From assembly GCF_002252635.1 (NCBI RefSeq), contig NZ_NQKX01000008.1, positions 124,001 through 188,000 on the forward strand: 64,000 nt of DNA, written 5' to 3'. This document shows, piece by piece, positions 20,244 through 29,596 of the stretch. The first letter of the stretch is position 1; every line of letters starts with the position of its first letter. The notes under the pieces were generated by a model. That model had not been told where the DNA came from, did no database searches, and saw nothing but the letters and a program-made list of their open reading frames with translations. The translations under genes and the position numbers were made by a program. This stretch comes from Synechococcus sp. MW101C3. GTDB lineage: Bacteria > Cyanobacteriota > Cyanobacteriia > PCC-6307 > Cyanobiaceae.

Positions 20244-21779
20244 ATGTTGAGCGGTCTGCTGCTGATCCCGCTGCTCGGCGCCATCGCCCTGCTGCTCTGG
20301 CCCGGTGAGGTGAGCGGCGAGCGTCTGCGTCGCACCTGCCTGGCGCTGCTGGTGTTGCAGGTGGCCTGGTCGCTGCGGGTGCTGTGGCAGTTCGACCCCG
20401 CCATTCCCGGCCTGCAGCTCGAGGAGATGGCGCCCTGGGTGGGCAGCCTTGGCCTCGACTACCGGCTCGGCATCGACGGCCTTTCGCTGCCTCTGGTGCT
20501 GATCAATGGGGCGCTCTCGCTGGCAGCGGCGCTGGTCACGTCCGCCTCCACGCCGCGACCCCGCCTCTACTACGCCCTGCTGCTGCTGATCAGCGGGGCG
20601 GTGAACGGCGCCTTCCTCGCCCAGAATCTGCTGTTGTTCTTCCTCTTCTATGAGCTGGAGCTGATTCCGCTCTGGTTGCTGATCGCCATCTGGGGTGGCA
20701 GCAACCGCGCCTATGCGGCCACGAAGTTCCTGCTGTTCACCGCCGTGTCCGGTGTGCTGATCCTTGGCGCCTTCTTCGGACTGGCGCTGGCCACCGGCAC
20801 GGCCGATTTCAGCCTGCAGCCGCTGCTGGGCCAACAGCTGGGTATGGGCCTTCAGCTGCTGCTGATGGGGGCCCTGCTCGTGGGGTTCGGCATCAAGATC
20901 CCGCTGTTTCCGTTCCACACCTGGCTGCCTGATGCCCACACCGAGGCCTCCACGCCCGTGTCCCTGCTGCTGGCCGGGGTGCTGCTGAAGCTCGGCACCT
21001 ATGGACTGTTGCGCTTCTGCCTTGGCCTCTTCCCCGATGCCTGGCAGTTGATGTCTCCATGGTTGGCGGGCTGGGCGGCGGTGTCGGTTCTGTTCGGCTC
21101 GCTGGCTGCGATTCAGCAGCAGGACATGAAACGGATGGTGGCCTACAGCTCCGTGGGCCACATGGGCTACGTGCTGCTGGCAGCTGCCGCTGCCACTCCG
21201 GTGAGTCTGCTGGGCGCGCTCTTTCAGATGGTGAGCCACGGCCTGATCTCCGCGCTGCTGTTCCTGCTGGTGGGGGTGGTGTACGCCACCACCGGCACCC
21301 GCGACCTGAACGTGCTGCGTGGCCTGCTCAACCCGGAGCGGGGTCTGCCGATCACCGGTTCGCTGATGATCGCCGGGGTGATGGCCAGTGCGGGCATCCC
21401 CGGCATGGCGGGCTTCATCTCCGAATTTCTGGTGTTCCGCGGCAGCCTGGTGCCCTTCCCGCTGGCCACCGTCCTGTGCATGGTGGGCTCGGGCCTCACG
21501 GCGGTCTACTTCCTGCTGCTGGTGAACCGGGTGTTCTTCGGTCGCCTTTCCCCTCCGGCCGACGACGTCGACACGCCCTTGCCGGCGGTGCCCCTGGCCC
21601 GACAGATCCCTGCACTTGCGCTCACGTTGGCGGTGCTGCTGCTTGGGGTGGCGCCGCAGGGACTGGGCACCCTTGCCACGGCCACCACGACGGCGATGAG
21701 CCGGGCGCCGCACAGCCTTGCGGCCCTGCCTGCCCCGGTGGTGCCTGATGGCCTGGTCGCCGGGGGGAGGGGGCGATGA
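20244..21779 (+). CDS. ndhD4: NDH-1 subunit NdhD4 (CO2-uptake NDH-1MS')
   Basis: A 511-residue MrpD/NuoM-like subunit of the CO2-uptake NDH-1. Landmarks are FFLFYELELIPLWLLIAIWGG, FGIKIPLFPFHTWLPDAHTE, the loop AYSSVGHMGYVLL and the later AGIPGMAGFISEFLVFRG. It starts at ATG 20244, 26 bases after ndhF4, and its stop overlaps chpX (ATGA). Together ndhF4, ndhD4 and chpX form the dedicated module that turns NDH-1 into a CO2-trapping pump feeding bicarbonate to the carboxysome encoded upstream. Confidence 0.92.
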   Translation: MLSGLLLIPLLGAIALLLWPGEVSGERLRRTCLALLVLQVAWSLRVLWQFDPAIPGLQLEEMAPWVGSLGLDYRLGIDGLSLPLVLINGALSLAAALVTSASTPRPRLYYALLLLISGAVNGAFLAQNLLLFFLFYELELIPLWLLIAIWGGSNRAYAATKFLLFTAVSGVLILGAFFGLALATGTADFSLQPLLGQQLGMGLQLLLMGALLVGFGIKIPLFPFHTWLPDAHTEASTPVSLLLAGVLLKLGTYGLLRFCLGLFPDAWQLMSPWLAGWAAVSVLFGSLAAIQQQDMKRMVAYSSVGHMGYVLLAAAAATPVSLLGALFQMVSHGLISALLFLLVGVVYATTGTRDLNVLRGLLNPERGLPITGSLMIAGVMASAGIPGMAGFISEFLVFRGSLVPFPLATVLCMVGSGLTAVYFLLLVNRVFFGRLSPPADDVDTPLPAVPLARQIPALALTLAVLLLGVAPQGLGTLATATTTAMSRAPHSLAALPAPVVPDGLVAGGRGR

Positions 21780-22909
21780 CCCGTCAGCCTGAAGCGGCAG
21801 CGATGCTGGAGCGCCTGCTCGCAGGGGTGCCGCTGCTCGATCACTCCGCCGAGCACCTGCTGGAGGTGGTGGCGGTGCTGGAGAGCTATGGGGAGGTGCT
21901 CGATGCCTACAGCCGCAACCTCATCCATCAGGCCCAGCGCGAGTTTCTCAATCCCTTCCCGGTGCTGCGCTTCCTCAACGGTGAGGTCACCCCGCAGCGG
22001 CTCTGGCGCCACCTGATCCACGACCGCATCAACTTCGAATACGCCGAGTATTGCCAGCGCCTGATGCTCTGGCATGGCACCGGCGGCCTTGATGCCTACC
22101 TCGATTCGCCTGCCTTCCGGCAGCATTGTGCCGTGGTGATCGGCCACAAGCGCCGCCGTGATCCGCTGCTGGCCCTGCTGGATCCTCTGTTCCCGGAGTT
22201 CCTGCCTGAGCTGATCCGCTCGGCGGCCACCGCCAGCGCGCTGGGCCAGTTCTGGCGGGTGATGAGCGATCTGTTCCTGGATCTCGCCGCCTCCCACCGC
22301 CGCGGTGAGGTCGCCACGATCGCCGCTGTGGTGGCCTTCATCCGCGAGGGGCTGGTGGCGGCTGCCGGCCAGCCCATCTGCTACGCGGTGGAGCTCGATG
22401 GTGTGCCGTTCGAGATCCTGCCACCAGCTGCCGGCCTCACCTTCCTGAGTGATGTGGCGGTGCCCTACGTGGAGGCGGTGTTCCTGCGGGGCAGTCCGTT
22501 CCTCGGCACGGTGTCGTTCAACGCGCAGGCGCGCCAGATCCCGATCGATCAGGCCTGTTTCCAGTACGGCGCGCTCTATGCCGATCCACTGCCAACCATG
22601 GGTGCGGGCATTCCGCCCAGCCTGCTGATGCAGGACATGAGCCGCCATCTGCCGGCGGCGTTGCTGCAGGTGTACCGCAGCCGGGGCCGGGGGGAGGGTG
22701 ATCTACGCGTGAAGATCTGCGCCAGTTTTCAGAAGGCGATGTTCTGCGTCACCAATGCGGCGATCGACGGCACCTTTCCCCATCCGCTCTCCAGCAGTGA
22801 CCCGAGCGAACAACAGGCCAACCGGGCCTATGCGATGGCCTGGATCGAGCGGTTGCGGGTGGCGCGCATCGACTGCCTGCCTGACCGATTGGCCGCCGCG
22901 GCTGGATGA
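21776..22909 (+). CDS. chpX: CO2 hydration protein ChpX (CupB)
   Basis: A 377-residue soluble protein of the ChpX/ChpY (CupB/CupA) family that docks on NDH-1MS' and hydrates CO2 to bicarbonate in a vectorial, energy-coupled manner. The sequence shows family stretches such as FLNPFPVLRFLNGE, RINFEYAEYCQRLMLWHG, VPYVEAVFLRGSPF and FCVTNAAIDGTFPHPL. Several His and Cys residues (HGTGG, FRQHCAVVIGHKRRRD) are candidate zinc ligands. It overlaps the end of ndhD4 by four bases, so the subunits are made together. Confidence 0.92.
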   Translation: MTRQPEAAAMLERLLAGVPLLDHSAEHLLEVVAVLESYGEVLDAYSRNLIHQAQREFLNPFPVLRFLNGEVTPQRLWRHLIHDRINFEYAEYCQRLMLWHGTGGLDAYLDSPAFRQHCAVVIGHKRRRDPLLALLDPLFPEFLPELIRSAATASALGQFWRVMSDLFLDLAASHRRGEVATIAAVVAFIREGLVAAAGQPICYAVELDGVPFEILPPAAGLTFLSDVAVPYVEAVFLRGSPFLGTVSFNAQARQIPIDQACFQYGALYADPLPTMGAGIPPSLLMQDMSRHLPAALLQVYRSRGRGEGDLRVKICASFQKAMFCVTNAAIDGTFPHPLSSSDPSEQQANRAYAMAWIERLRVARIDCLPDRLAAAAG

Positions 22910-22932
22910 TTTCCCTGCAGTAGGTTTCCCAG

Positions 22933-23181
22933 ATGGAGCAACCCTGGACCCATCGGCAGCGACCCGAACGTCTGGAGCGGCGGCTGGAATTCGGCGACTA
23001 CGAAACCACCCGCGTCTTCCTCGAGCAGCTCAACGATCTGTCCGAGCGGAGCGGCCGCTTTCCGGATATCAGCTTCGGGCGCACCTACGTGAATCTCACC
23101 CTGCGCAGCGAAACAGAGGACGGCCCGATCGGTGAACCAGAAACCGCGTTCGCCGAGGCCATCGATCGTCTCGTGCCCTGA
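22933..23181 (+). CDS. acRAF: Alpha-carboxysome RuBisCO assembly factor acRAF (pterin dehydratase-like)
   Basis: An 82-residue protein related to pterin-4a-carbinolamine dehydratase. It shows the fold landmarks [20 protein letters not shown] and a [15 protein letters not shown] strand, where true dehydratases have a conserved PDH/HHP motif; the catalytic His pair is missing, so it is not expected to be a dehydratase. Such PCD-like proteins near cso operons act as RuBisCO chaperones. The stop overlaps the cbbX start by one base. Confidence 0.88.
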   Translation: MEQPWTHRQRPERLERRLEFGDYETTRVFLEQLNDLSERSGRFPDISFGRTYVNLTLRSETEDGPIGEPETAFAEAIDRLVP

Positions 23182-24131
23182 TGGCCCCCTCCACCGTCGG
23201 CCCCAGCTCCGATCCGGTGATGGCGGATGACACCCCGGTGGATCTGCGGGCCGCCTACGAAGGCACCGGCGTGGGTGATGTGCTTGATCAGCTCGACCGT
23301 GAACTGATCGGGCTCAAGCCGGTGAAGATGCGGATCCGTGAGATTGCCGCCCTGCTGGTGGTGGAGCGGGCCCGCAAGCAGGTGGGGCTGGCCACGGCGG
23401 CCCCCAGCTTGCACATGTCGTTCACGGGGCATCCAGGCACGGGCAAAACGACTGTGGCCGAGAGGATTTCCGAAATCCTGCACCGGCTGGGGTATGTGCG
23501 CAAAGGCCATCTGGTCACGGCCACCCGTGATGATCTGGTGGGCCAGTACATCGGCCATACCGCCCCCAAGACGCGGGAGATGCTCAAGCGGGCCATGGGT
23601 GGCGTGCTGTTCATCGATGAGGCCTACTACCTCTACCGCCCTGAGAATGAGCGCGATTATGGCGCTGAGGCGATCGAGATCCTGCTGCAGGTGATGGAGA
23701 ATAACCGTGATGATCTGGTGGTGATCTTTGCGGGCTACAAAGACAAGATGGATGTCTTCTATCAATCGAATCCCGGCCTGTCTTCCCGTGTGGCCAACCA
23801 TATCGACTTCCCGGATTACACTGCTCCGGAGTTGCTGGCCATCGCCAAGCTGATTCTTGCCGGTGAAAGCTATCGCTTCAGCGATGAGGCCAGCATCGCT
23901 TTTTCTGATTATATCCAGCGCCGTATGTTGCTGCCGTTCTTCGCCAATGCCCGCTCGATCCGCAATGCCATCGATCGGGCCCGCATGCGCCAGGCGAACC
24001 GGCTGTTCAACCACATGGGGCGCGGCCTCACCAAGCGGGATCTGATCACGATCGAGGCGGAAGACATCACCGCCAGCAGTGTGTTCCAGGGCCGCGTCGA
24101 AGGCCTCGATCGCAGCCTGCCGCTCACCTGA
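23181..24131 (+). CDS. cbbX: CbbX-type AAA+ RuBisCO activase
   Basis: A 316-residue AAA+ ATPase of the CbbX family. Walker A is GHPGTGKTT (about residue 84), the pore loop is [13 protein letters not shown], Walker B is [12 protein letters not shown] and the sensor region is [14 protein letters not shown]; an arginine-finger region NPGLSSRV follows. In purple bacteria CbbX remodels inhibited red-type RuBisCO by threading the large-subunit C-terminus. Here the enzyme is green-type form IA without that tail, so the target or mechanism must differ. Tight coupling to acRAF (one-base overlap) supports a RuBisCO maintenance role. The first 20 residues ([16 protein letters not shown]) are unconserved; Met14 is an alternative start. 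Confidence 0.92.
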   Translation: MAPSTVGPSSDPVMADDTPVDLRAAYEGTGVGDVLDQLDRELIGLKPVKMRIREIAALLVVERARKQVGLATAAPSLHMSFTGHPGTGKTTVAERISEILHRLGYVRKGHLVTATRDDLVGQYIGHTAPKTREMLKRAMGGVLFIDEAYYLYRPENERDYGAEAIEILLQVMENNRDDLVVIFAGYKDKMDVFYQSNPGLSSRVANHIDFPDYTAPELLAIAKLILAGESYRFSDEASIAFSDYIQRRMLLPFFANARSIRNAIDRARMRQANRLFNHMGRGLTKRDLITIEAEDITASSVFQGRVEGLDRSLPLT

Positions 24132-24184
24132 GCCAAGGGCCGATCAGTGGCTGCGGATTGGCGGCTGCAGATCACCACCAGCTT

Positions 24185-25618
24185 CTAGCGTCGGCGGCGG
24201 CCGTCGATCTGCAAGAGATCACGCACCTGCTGCAGCTGGCGGGCCAGGGAAGGATCGCTGGCCAGCTTCTTCTCCACCTGCTCCACGGCATACATCACGG
24301 TGCTGTGGTCCTTGCCGCCGAACACATCGCCGATGCGGGGCAGGCTCAGATCGGTGGTCTGGCGCATCAGATACATGCCCACCTGACGCGCCTGGCTCAC
24401 GGCCCGTTTGCGGCTGCTGCTGCGCATCTCGTCGATGCTGACACCGAACACCTCGGCCACCTTCTCCACCACCTGCTGCGGCGTCACCACCACCTCGTTG
24501 CCCACCGGATCGAGCATCGGCGCCACCGATTCCACCGTCATCGGCAGACCGGTGATCGAGGCGAAGGCCACGGCCCGGGTGAGCGCCCCCTCCAGCTCCC
24601 GGATGTTGGAGGTGAAGCGGCCCGCCAGGTACTGGATCAGGTCGCGCGGCAGGGTCATGCGTTCCTGCTCCGCCTTCTTGTGCAGGATCGCCATGCGGGT
24701 CTCCAGGTCCGGGGTCTGGATGTCGGCGATCAGGCCCATCGAGAAGCGTGAGATCAGGCGCTCCTGCAGGCGGGGAATCTGGCTGGGGGGGCGATCGCTG
24801 GCGATCACGATCTGGCGCCCGGCCTCATGCAGGGCGTTGAAGGTGTGGAAGAACTCCTCCTGGGTGTACTCCTTGCCTTCGATGAACTGGATGTCGTCCA
24901 CCAGGATCAGATCGGCGGCCCGGTAGCGGTCGCGGAATTTCTGCATGCCGTCCTTGCGGATCGCCTGGATCAGGTCGTTGGTGAACGACTCTGTGGATAC
25001 GTAGAACACGCGCGCATCCGGGTCGATCTCGACGCGGTAGTGGCCGATCGCCTGCATCAGGTGGGTCTTGCCCAGCCCGACCCCACCGCACAGGAACAGG
25101 GGGTTGAACTCCCGCCCCGGCGCCTCCGCCACCGCCAGCGACGCCGCATGGGCCATGCGGCTGTTGGGCCCCACCACAAAGCGGTTGAACACATAGCGGG
25201 GGTTGAGCCCCGGCGCCGGCCGCCTGGGTGTTTCACCGCTGGCGGTCGCCGCCAGCACCGGGGCGCCGGAGGACGGGCCCGCCATCGCCCTGGCACCGGC
25301 CGCCACCGGCCCCCCTTCGCCGGCCATGGCCTCCGGCAGCCCATCAGGGCTCTGTTCAGCGACCGTCTGGGCCGTGGACACCTCTACGGCGACACCGTGC
25401 CCGGCGAGCTCGGAGGCGACGGCGGCAATGGTGGTGAGGTAGTTCTTGCGCAGCCAGCCGCAGGCGAAGCTGTTCGGCGCTTCCAGCTGCAGCACCCCGT
25501 TGCTGAAGCCGGCACAGCGGGCTGGACGGATCCAGGTTTCGAAGGTCGGCTTGCTCAGATTGGCCTGAAGCGAATCCTGAACCCGGTGCCACAGCTGATC
25601 ACCCTGCTGCACCACCAC
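24185..25618 (-). CDS. dnaA: Chromosomal replication initiator DnaA
   Basis: Initiates replication by binding DnaA boxes. Domain I begins with [22 protein letters not shown], a linker rich in Ala/Pro follows, then domain III with Walker [10 protein letters not shown] and Walker [22 protein letters not shown], and domain IV ends with the DNA-binding signature [17 protein letters not shown] place the start at the first of three consecutive GTG codons (25618-25610), because upstream codons encode a Pro/Gly-rich unconserved stretch overlapping the divergent deg promoter; the open frame reaches 25747. No DnaA-box cluster was seen nearby, so this need not be the origin. Confidence 0.95.
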   Translation of the reverse strand: MVVQQGDQLWHRVQDSLQANLSKPTFETWIRPARCAGFSNGVLQLEAPNSFACGWLRKNYLTTIAAVASELAGHGVAVEVSTAQTVAEQSPDGLPEAMAGEGGPVAAGARAMAGPSSGAPVLAATASGETPRRPAPGLNPRYVFNRFVVGPNSRMAHAASLAVAEAPGREFNPLFLCGGVGLGKTHLMQAIGHYRVEIDPDARVFYVSTESFTNDLIQAIRKDGMQKFRDRYRAADLILVDDIQFIEGKEYTQEEFFHTFNALHEAGRQIVIASDRPPSQIPRLQERLISRFSMGLIADIQTPDLETRMAILHKKAEQERMTLPRDLIQYLAGRFTSNIRELEGALTRAVAFASITGLPMTVESVAPMLDPVGNEVVVTPQQVVEKVAEVFGVSIDEMRSSSRKRAVSQARQVGMYLMRQTTDLSLPRIGDVFGGKDHSTVMYAVEQVEKKLASDPSLARQLQQVRDLLQIDGRRRR

Positions 25619-25707
25619 CCCAACGCCCGGGGGCCGAATATAGGCAGAGACCTTCCAGGCGGGCGGCCTCCGTTGAGGCGCATCCTGACCTGGCTTGCCC
25701 GCCCGCG

Positions 25708-26883
25708 ATGTCCCCTGTCCGCCTCCCCCGTCCGCGCCGGTTTCCACGGGCTGGCCTCACTGCCGGACTGCTGGGGATCGCCATGAGCGGCTGCGCGGTG
25801 AGCCTGCCGGACCTGCCCGGCTTGCCCCGGCTGCCGCAGCTGCCCCGGAGCGACCGTGCTCCCGCCCTGCCGAAGGTGAGCGATGCGCCGCCGGCGGGGC
25901 CGCTGCAGACCGGCAACAGCTTCATCGTCAATGCGGTCGAAAAGGTGGGTCCGGCCGTCGTGCGCATCGACACGGTCAAGCGGGTGATCAACCCGCTGGG
26001 TGGCCTTTTCGGGCGTGGCCCGGCGATTCAGCAGCAGCAGGGGCAGGGCTCGGGCTTCATCACCCGCTCCGACGGGGTGATCATCACCAACGCCCACGTG
26101 GTGGAGGGGGCCAACGAGGTGTCGATCACGCTGCCCGACGGGCGCAGCTTCACCGGCAAGGTGCTCGGCAGTGATCCGCTCACCGACATCGCCGTGGTGA
26201 AGGTGGTGGCCCAGGGGCTGCCTGTGGCGCCGCTGGGGGATTCCGCCCGCGTGCGGCCCGGGGAGTGGGCGATCGCGATCGGCAACCCGCTCGGGCTCGA
26301 CAACACCGTCACCGCAGGGATCATCAGCGCCATCCAGCGCACCAATGCCATCGGCGAAGGCCAGCGGGTGCCCTACATCCAGACCGACGCGGCCGTGAAC
26401 CCCGGCAACAGCGGTGGGCCGCTGATCAACGACCGGGGACAGGTGATCGGCGTGAACACCGCCATCCGCCAGGCGCCCGGTGCCGGCCTCAGCTTTGCGA
26501 TCCCGGTCAACCTGGCCCGTCAGATCGCCGCCCAGATCCTGGAGAAGGGACGGGCCTCGCACCCCTACATCGGCGTGCGCCTGCAGGCGCTCACGCCCCA
26601 GCTGGCGCGTGAGATCAACGCCACCTCCTCCGAGTGCGAGCTGCCGGAAGTCCAGGGTGTGGTGGTGGTGGAGGTGCTGCCCCGCAGCCCCGCCGAGCAG
26701 GGGGGGCTCAAGCCCTGCGACCTGATCGAACAGGTGGACGACAAGGCCGTGCGCAGTCCTTCCGAGGTGCAGGTGGCGGTGGATCAGGTGCGGGTCGGCA
26801 GCGACATGACCATCAGGGTGCGCCGTGGCAGCCAGACCCTCACGCTCAACATGCGACCGGCGGAGCTCAAGACTCCTGGATGA
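25708..26883 (+). CDS. Deg/HtrA-family serine protease
   Basis: A trypsin-fold quality-control protease with one PDZ domain, 391 residues. The catalytic triad is His in [10 protein letters not shown], Asp in [11 protein letters not shown] and Ser in NPGNSGGPL; the PDZ domain covers roughly residues 285-380 ([11 protein letters not shown] to [10 protein letters not shown]). The N-terminus has twin Arg and a hydrophobic stretch ending IAMSGC, resembling a lipobox, so it may be a lipoprotein of the plasma membrane or thylakoid lumen side. An internal ATG at 25783 would remove this signal. Its stop overlaps the next start (ATGA). Confidence 0.93.
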   Translation: MSPVRLPRPRRFPRAGLTAGLLGIAMSGCAVSLPDLPGLPRLPQLPRSDRAPALPKVSDAPPAGPLQTGNSFIVNAVEKVGPAVVRIDTVKRVINPLGGLFGRGPAIQQQQGQGSGFITRSDGVIITNAHVVEGANEVSITLPDGRSFTGKVLGSDPLTDIAVVKVVAQGLPVAPLGDSARVRPGEWAIAIGNPLGLDNTVTAGIISAIQRTNAIGEGQRVPYIQTDAAVNPGNSGGPLINDRGQVIGVNTAIRQAPGAGLSFAIPVNLARQIAAQILEKGRASHPYIGVRLQALTPQLAREINATSSECELPEVQGVVVVEVLPRSPAEQGGLKPCDLIEQVDDKAVRSPSEVQVAVDQVRVGSDMTIRVRRGSQTLTLNMRPAELKTPG

Positions 26884-27521
26884 GCGAGGCTGAGCCGGCT
26901 CCCTCACCCAGGGGGCAGCGTGTTCTGGTGGTGATGGCGCGCTGGCCCGCCCCGGGCCGCTGCAAGCGGCGCCTTGGGGCCAGCATCGGCGCCGTTTCGG
27001 CGGCCCGGATCCAGCGCCTACTCACCGCCCACACCCTCGTGGTGGCCGGGGCTCTGGCCGCTGCCGGCCGCTGCTCCACGCTGCTGGCCGTGGAGGGGCT
27101 GGGCAGGCGGGCGGCAGGGCGTTGGGGGCGCGGCGCAGGCCTTGAGGCGGTGGTGCTGCAGGGGAAGGGCAACCTGGGCGTGCGCATTGCCCGCCAGTTT
27201 CACCGCGCCTTTCGCGCCGGGGCCCACCGGGTGGTGCTGATCGGCACAGACCTGCCCCTGCTGGAGGGTGCGGATCTGGCCGCTGCTTTCGTGGCGCTGG
27301 AGCACAGCCCCCTGGTGCTGGGCCCCGCCACCGATGGCGGTTACTGGCTGATCGGTCTGCGCCGGCCTGAACCGGCACTGTTCTGTGGCATCGACTGGGG
27401 CTCGTCGGCGGTACTGGATCAGACCCTGCATCTGGCCCGCCAATGCCGTCTGGAACCCACTCTGCTGCCGCTGCGCAGCGACCTCGACCGCGTCGGCGAC
27501 CTGGCGCCATGGCACAGCTGA
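26880..27521 (+). CDS. Glycosyltransferase-like protein, TIGR04282 / DUF2064 family (selenodomain-associated transferase 1)
   Basis: A 213-residue GT-A-like protein. Landmarks are RVLVVMARWPAPGRCKRRLG at the N-terminus, VVLIGTDLPLLEGADL with the acidic D-x-P motif, and LGPATDGGYWLIGLRRPEP. The family was first defined by co-occurrence with radical SAM/selenodomain genes and is thought to include nucleotidyl or glycosyl transferases; the substrate is unknown. It starts in the ATGA overlap with the Deg protease and overlaps the next gene by 13 bases, so the pair forms a unit. Confidence 0.85.
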   Translation: MSEAEPAPSPRGQRVLVVMARWPAPGRCKRRLGASIGAVSAARIQRLLTAHTLVVAGALAAAGRCSTLLAVEGLGRRAAGRWGRGAGLEAVVLQGKGNLGVRIARQFHRAFRAGAHRVVLIGTDLPLLEGADLAAAFVALEHSPLVLGPATDGGYWLIGLRRPEPALFCGIDWGSSAVLDQTLHLARQCRLEPTLLPLRSDLDRVGDLAPWHS

Positions 27522-28219
27522 CGGCCGCCGCGCCGCCGGGGGGGATCGCCGTGGTGATCCCCGTACGCAATGAGGCGGCCCATCTGCCTCTGCTGCTGGC
27601 CGATCTGTCGCTGGCGCCACCGGGGCTGATCAGCGAACTGCTGGTGGTGGATGGAGGCAGCTCCGATGGCAGCGGCCGGCTGGCGCGGCTGGCCGGTGCG
27701 GCGCTGCGGCAGGCCGCCGGGGGCCGGGGTGCCCAGCTGGTGGCGGGGGTGGCCGCCACGGAAGCCCCCTGGCTGCTGCTGCTGCATGGCGATCTGCGTC
27801 TGCCGCCGCGCTGGTGGGAGTCGGTGCGGGCGGCGCTGGGGCAGGCCGAAGCCGCCTGGTACTTCCGTCTGCGGGTGCAGGAGCCGGGCCTGGCCCTGCG
27901 GCTGATGGAGGCGGCCGTGGAGCTGCGTAGCCGCTGGGCGTGCACGCCCTACGGCGACCAGGGGCTGCTGCTGCCGCGGCGCCTTCTGGAGCGGGCCGGT
28001 GGGCTGCGTCCTCTGCCCCTGATGGAGGACCTCGATCTGGTGCTGCGCCTGCGCCGGTGGGCGCCGGTCCGCTGCCTGGGACCGGTGGTGTGGGTGGAAG
28101 GCAGGCGCTGGCGGCGGCTGGGGGTGTGGCGCACCACCTGGCACAACGCGCGGCTCAGGCGTGCCTGGCGCCACGGCACCGAGGCCGGCGAGCTCGCCCG
28201 CCGCTATTACCAGCTTTGA
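27509..28219 (+). CDS. Family 2 glycosyltransferase, TIGR04283 (selenodomain-associated transferase 2)
   Basis: A 236-residue GT2 enzyme. It begins IAVVIPVRNEAAHLPLLL, has the nucleotide-binding LLVVDGGSSDGS, a DxD-like HGDLRLPPRWW and the later TPYGDQGLLLPRRLLERAGG with MEDLDLVLRL. Family members occur next to TIGR04282 and, in several lineages, with radical SAM enzymes for arsenosugar or related metabolites. It overlaps the preceding gene by 13 bases, which strongly suggests the two enzymes act in one pathway. The sugar donor and acceptor are unknown. Confidence 0.88.
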   Translation: MAQLTAAAPPGGIAVVIPVRNEAAHLPLLLADLSLAPPGLISELLVVDGGSSDGSGRLARLAGAALRQAAGGRGAQLVAGVAATEAPWLLLLHGDLRLPPRWWESVRAALGQAEAAWYFRLRVQEPGLALRLMEAAVELRSRWACTPYGDQGLLLPRRLLERAGGLRPLPLMEDLDLVLRLRRWAPVRCLGPVVWVEGRRWRRLGVWRTTWHNARLRRAWRHGTEAGELARRYYQL

Positions 28220-28241
28220 GAGCGAGTGGTCGGGTGATGGT

Positions 28242-28748
28242 TCAGGGGGAATACCAGAAGGCGCAGCGCCGCTGACGCGGCTCCAGTTCCCAGCCCTGCG
28301 ACTGGTAGAAGCCCACCACGTCGGGGTCGGCGAACAGGCTCACCCGCTCCACCTCCATGGTGCGCAGGCGATCGAGCACGTAGGCCATCAGCTGCCGCCC
28401 CATCCCCGCTCCCTGATAAAGCGGGTGCACCGCCACATCCCACACCGTGGCTTCCAGCACGCCATCACCGGTGCAGCGGGCGAAGCCCACCAGCCGCGGC
28501 ACGCGTGGATCGTGACGCCACAGCCCAACGCGCAGCAGGCTGTGCTGCAGCGCCTTGCGCACCCGCCGCAGCGGCCGGCGGCTCCAGCCCACCGCATCAC
28601 AGAGTTTTTCGAGCTCCACCAGATCGATGTCCCGGTCTTCGCTCAACACCAGCTGCAGCTGCGGATTGGGCGTGGGGCAAAGGCGGAATCCGACGCCGTA
28701 GAAGCTGGAGAGAAGGGGGTCGGAGTCCAATCCTGAGGGCCGAGGCAA
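28242..28748 (-). CDS. GNAT acetyltransferase similar to plastid NSI/SNAT
   Basis: A single GNAT domain of about 169 residues. The sequence LSEDRDIDLVELEKLCDAVGW, then RLVGFARCTGDGVLEATVWDV, the acetyl-CoA binding loop VHPLYQGAGMGRQLM and the end SLFADPDVVGFYQSQGW with CAFWY closely follow cyanobacterial and plastid NSI/GNAT proteins, which acetylate lysines or serotonin-like amines. Whether the substrate is protein or a small amine is unknown. I chose TTG 28748 because the region farther upstream is not family-like and lies over the divergent hydrolase start; 28730 (another TTG) is equally possible. Confidence 0.82.
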   Translation of the reverse strand: MPRPSGLDSDPLLSSFYGVGFRLCPTPNPQLQLVLSEDRDIDLVELEKLCDAVGWSRRPLRRVRKALQHSLLRVGLWRHDPRVPRLVGFARCTGDGVLEATVWDVAVHPLYQGAGMGRQLMAYVLDRLRTMEVERVSLFADPDVVGFYQSQGWELEPRQRRCAFWYSP

Positions 28749-28816
28749 CGCAATGGGACGATCCTGCCCGATCGGGGGGGTTCCGTTGCAGGCTGGAGGC
28801 CTGCTTCGCCCCTGGA

Positions 28817-29596
28817 TTGCCCCGTTCCGTTCCGGCTGACCAGGGCGTTGCCCCCCCTCCCGCCGCTGCCGGGGAAGAGCGGCCACTGCTGGTGTGCCTG
28901 CACGGCTGGCTGCTGGCCGGTCGCCTCTGGGACCCGCTGCGCCTGGCACTGGACGGGCGCCAGCGGCTCTGGACCCCTGACCTGCCCGGCTTCGGTGGCA
29001 CGCCCCGTCCCCGTTCCCTCCACCCCACCCTGGCCAGCTACGGCCGTTGGGTGGCTGACCAGTGCCTCAGCCTGGAAGAGCGGCGCGTGGTGCTGGTGGG
29101 CCACTCGCTCGGCGGCAGCGTGGCGCTGCATGCGGCGCCGCTGCTGGGCGATCGGCTCCTGGGGGTGATTCAGATCGCGGCGGGGGGCGGGGTGTACCAG
29201 CCGCGCGCCTTCAGCCAGTTGCGCAATGGTGGTCGGCTGTTCCTGCAGTGGCGCCCCAGCTGGCTGGCGGAGCTGCCGGGCACCGGCGCCATCCGCAGCC
29301 CCCTGATCGCCGAGCAGCGGGCGGCCCGCAGCCTGCTGGCCTGCAGCACCAACCGCGGCGCCGTGCGCCAGCTGCCGGCGCTGGTGGCCGGCCTCCAGGT
29401 GCCGAGCCTCTGGATCGCGGGCAGCCGTGACCAGGTGATGGAGCCCCGCTACGTACGTCATCTGGCGGGTTACTCCGATCGCCATGAGCTGGCCGAACTG
29501 CAGGGCTGCGGCCATCTGCCGATGCGCCAGTCGCCCCATCAGCTCGCCGAGGTGATCGAGAGTTGGGTTCAGAGCCTGGCCAGGCCACGCTCCTGA
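28817..29596 (+). CDS. Alpha/beta-fold hydrolase
   Basis: A serine hydrolase of about 259 residues. LLVCLHGWLLAGRLWDPL supplies the oxyanion region, GHSLGGS holds the nucleophile Ser, the Asp lies in WIAGSRDQVM and the catalytic His in LQGCGHLPM. This is the MhpC/menaquinone-type hydrolase superfamily; the substrate cannot be inferred. Translation probably begins at TTG 28817 (LPRSVPADQG); the open frame continues upstream through the divergent GNAT gene. Its 3' end overlaps the convergent ABC transporter gene by 28 bases. Confidence 0.82.
   Translation: MPRSVPADQGVAPPPAAAGEERPLLVCLHGWLLAGRLWDPLRLALDGRQRLWTPDLPGFGGTPRPRSLHPTLASYGRWVADQCLSLEERRVVLVGHSLGGSVALHAAPLLGDRLLGVIQIAAGGGVYQPRAFSQLRNGGRLFLQWRPSWLAELPGTGAIRSPLIAEQRAARSLLACSTNRGAVRQLPALVAGLQVPSLWIAGSRDQVMEPRYVRHLAGYSDRHELAELQGCGHLPMRQSPHQLAEVIESWVQSLARPRS

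Noticed and set aside
24132..25707. dnaA region considered as a replication origin
   Set aside because: No cluster of TTATCCACA-like boxes was found in the flanking gaps, and in these cyanobacteria the origin need not be beside dnaA.
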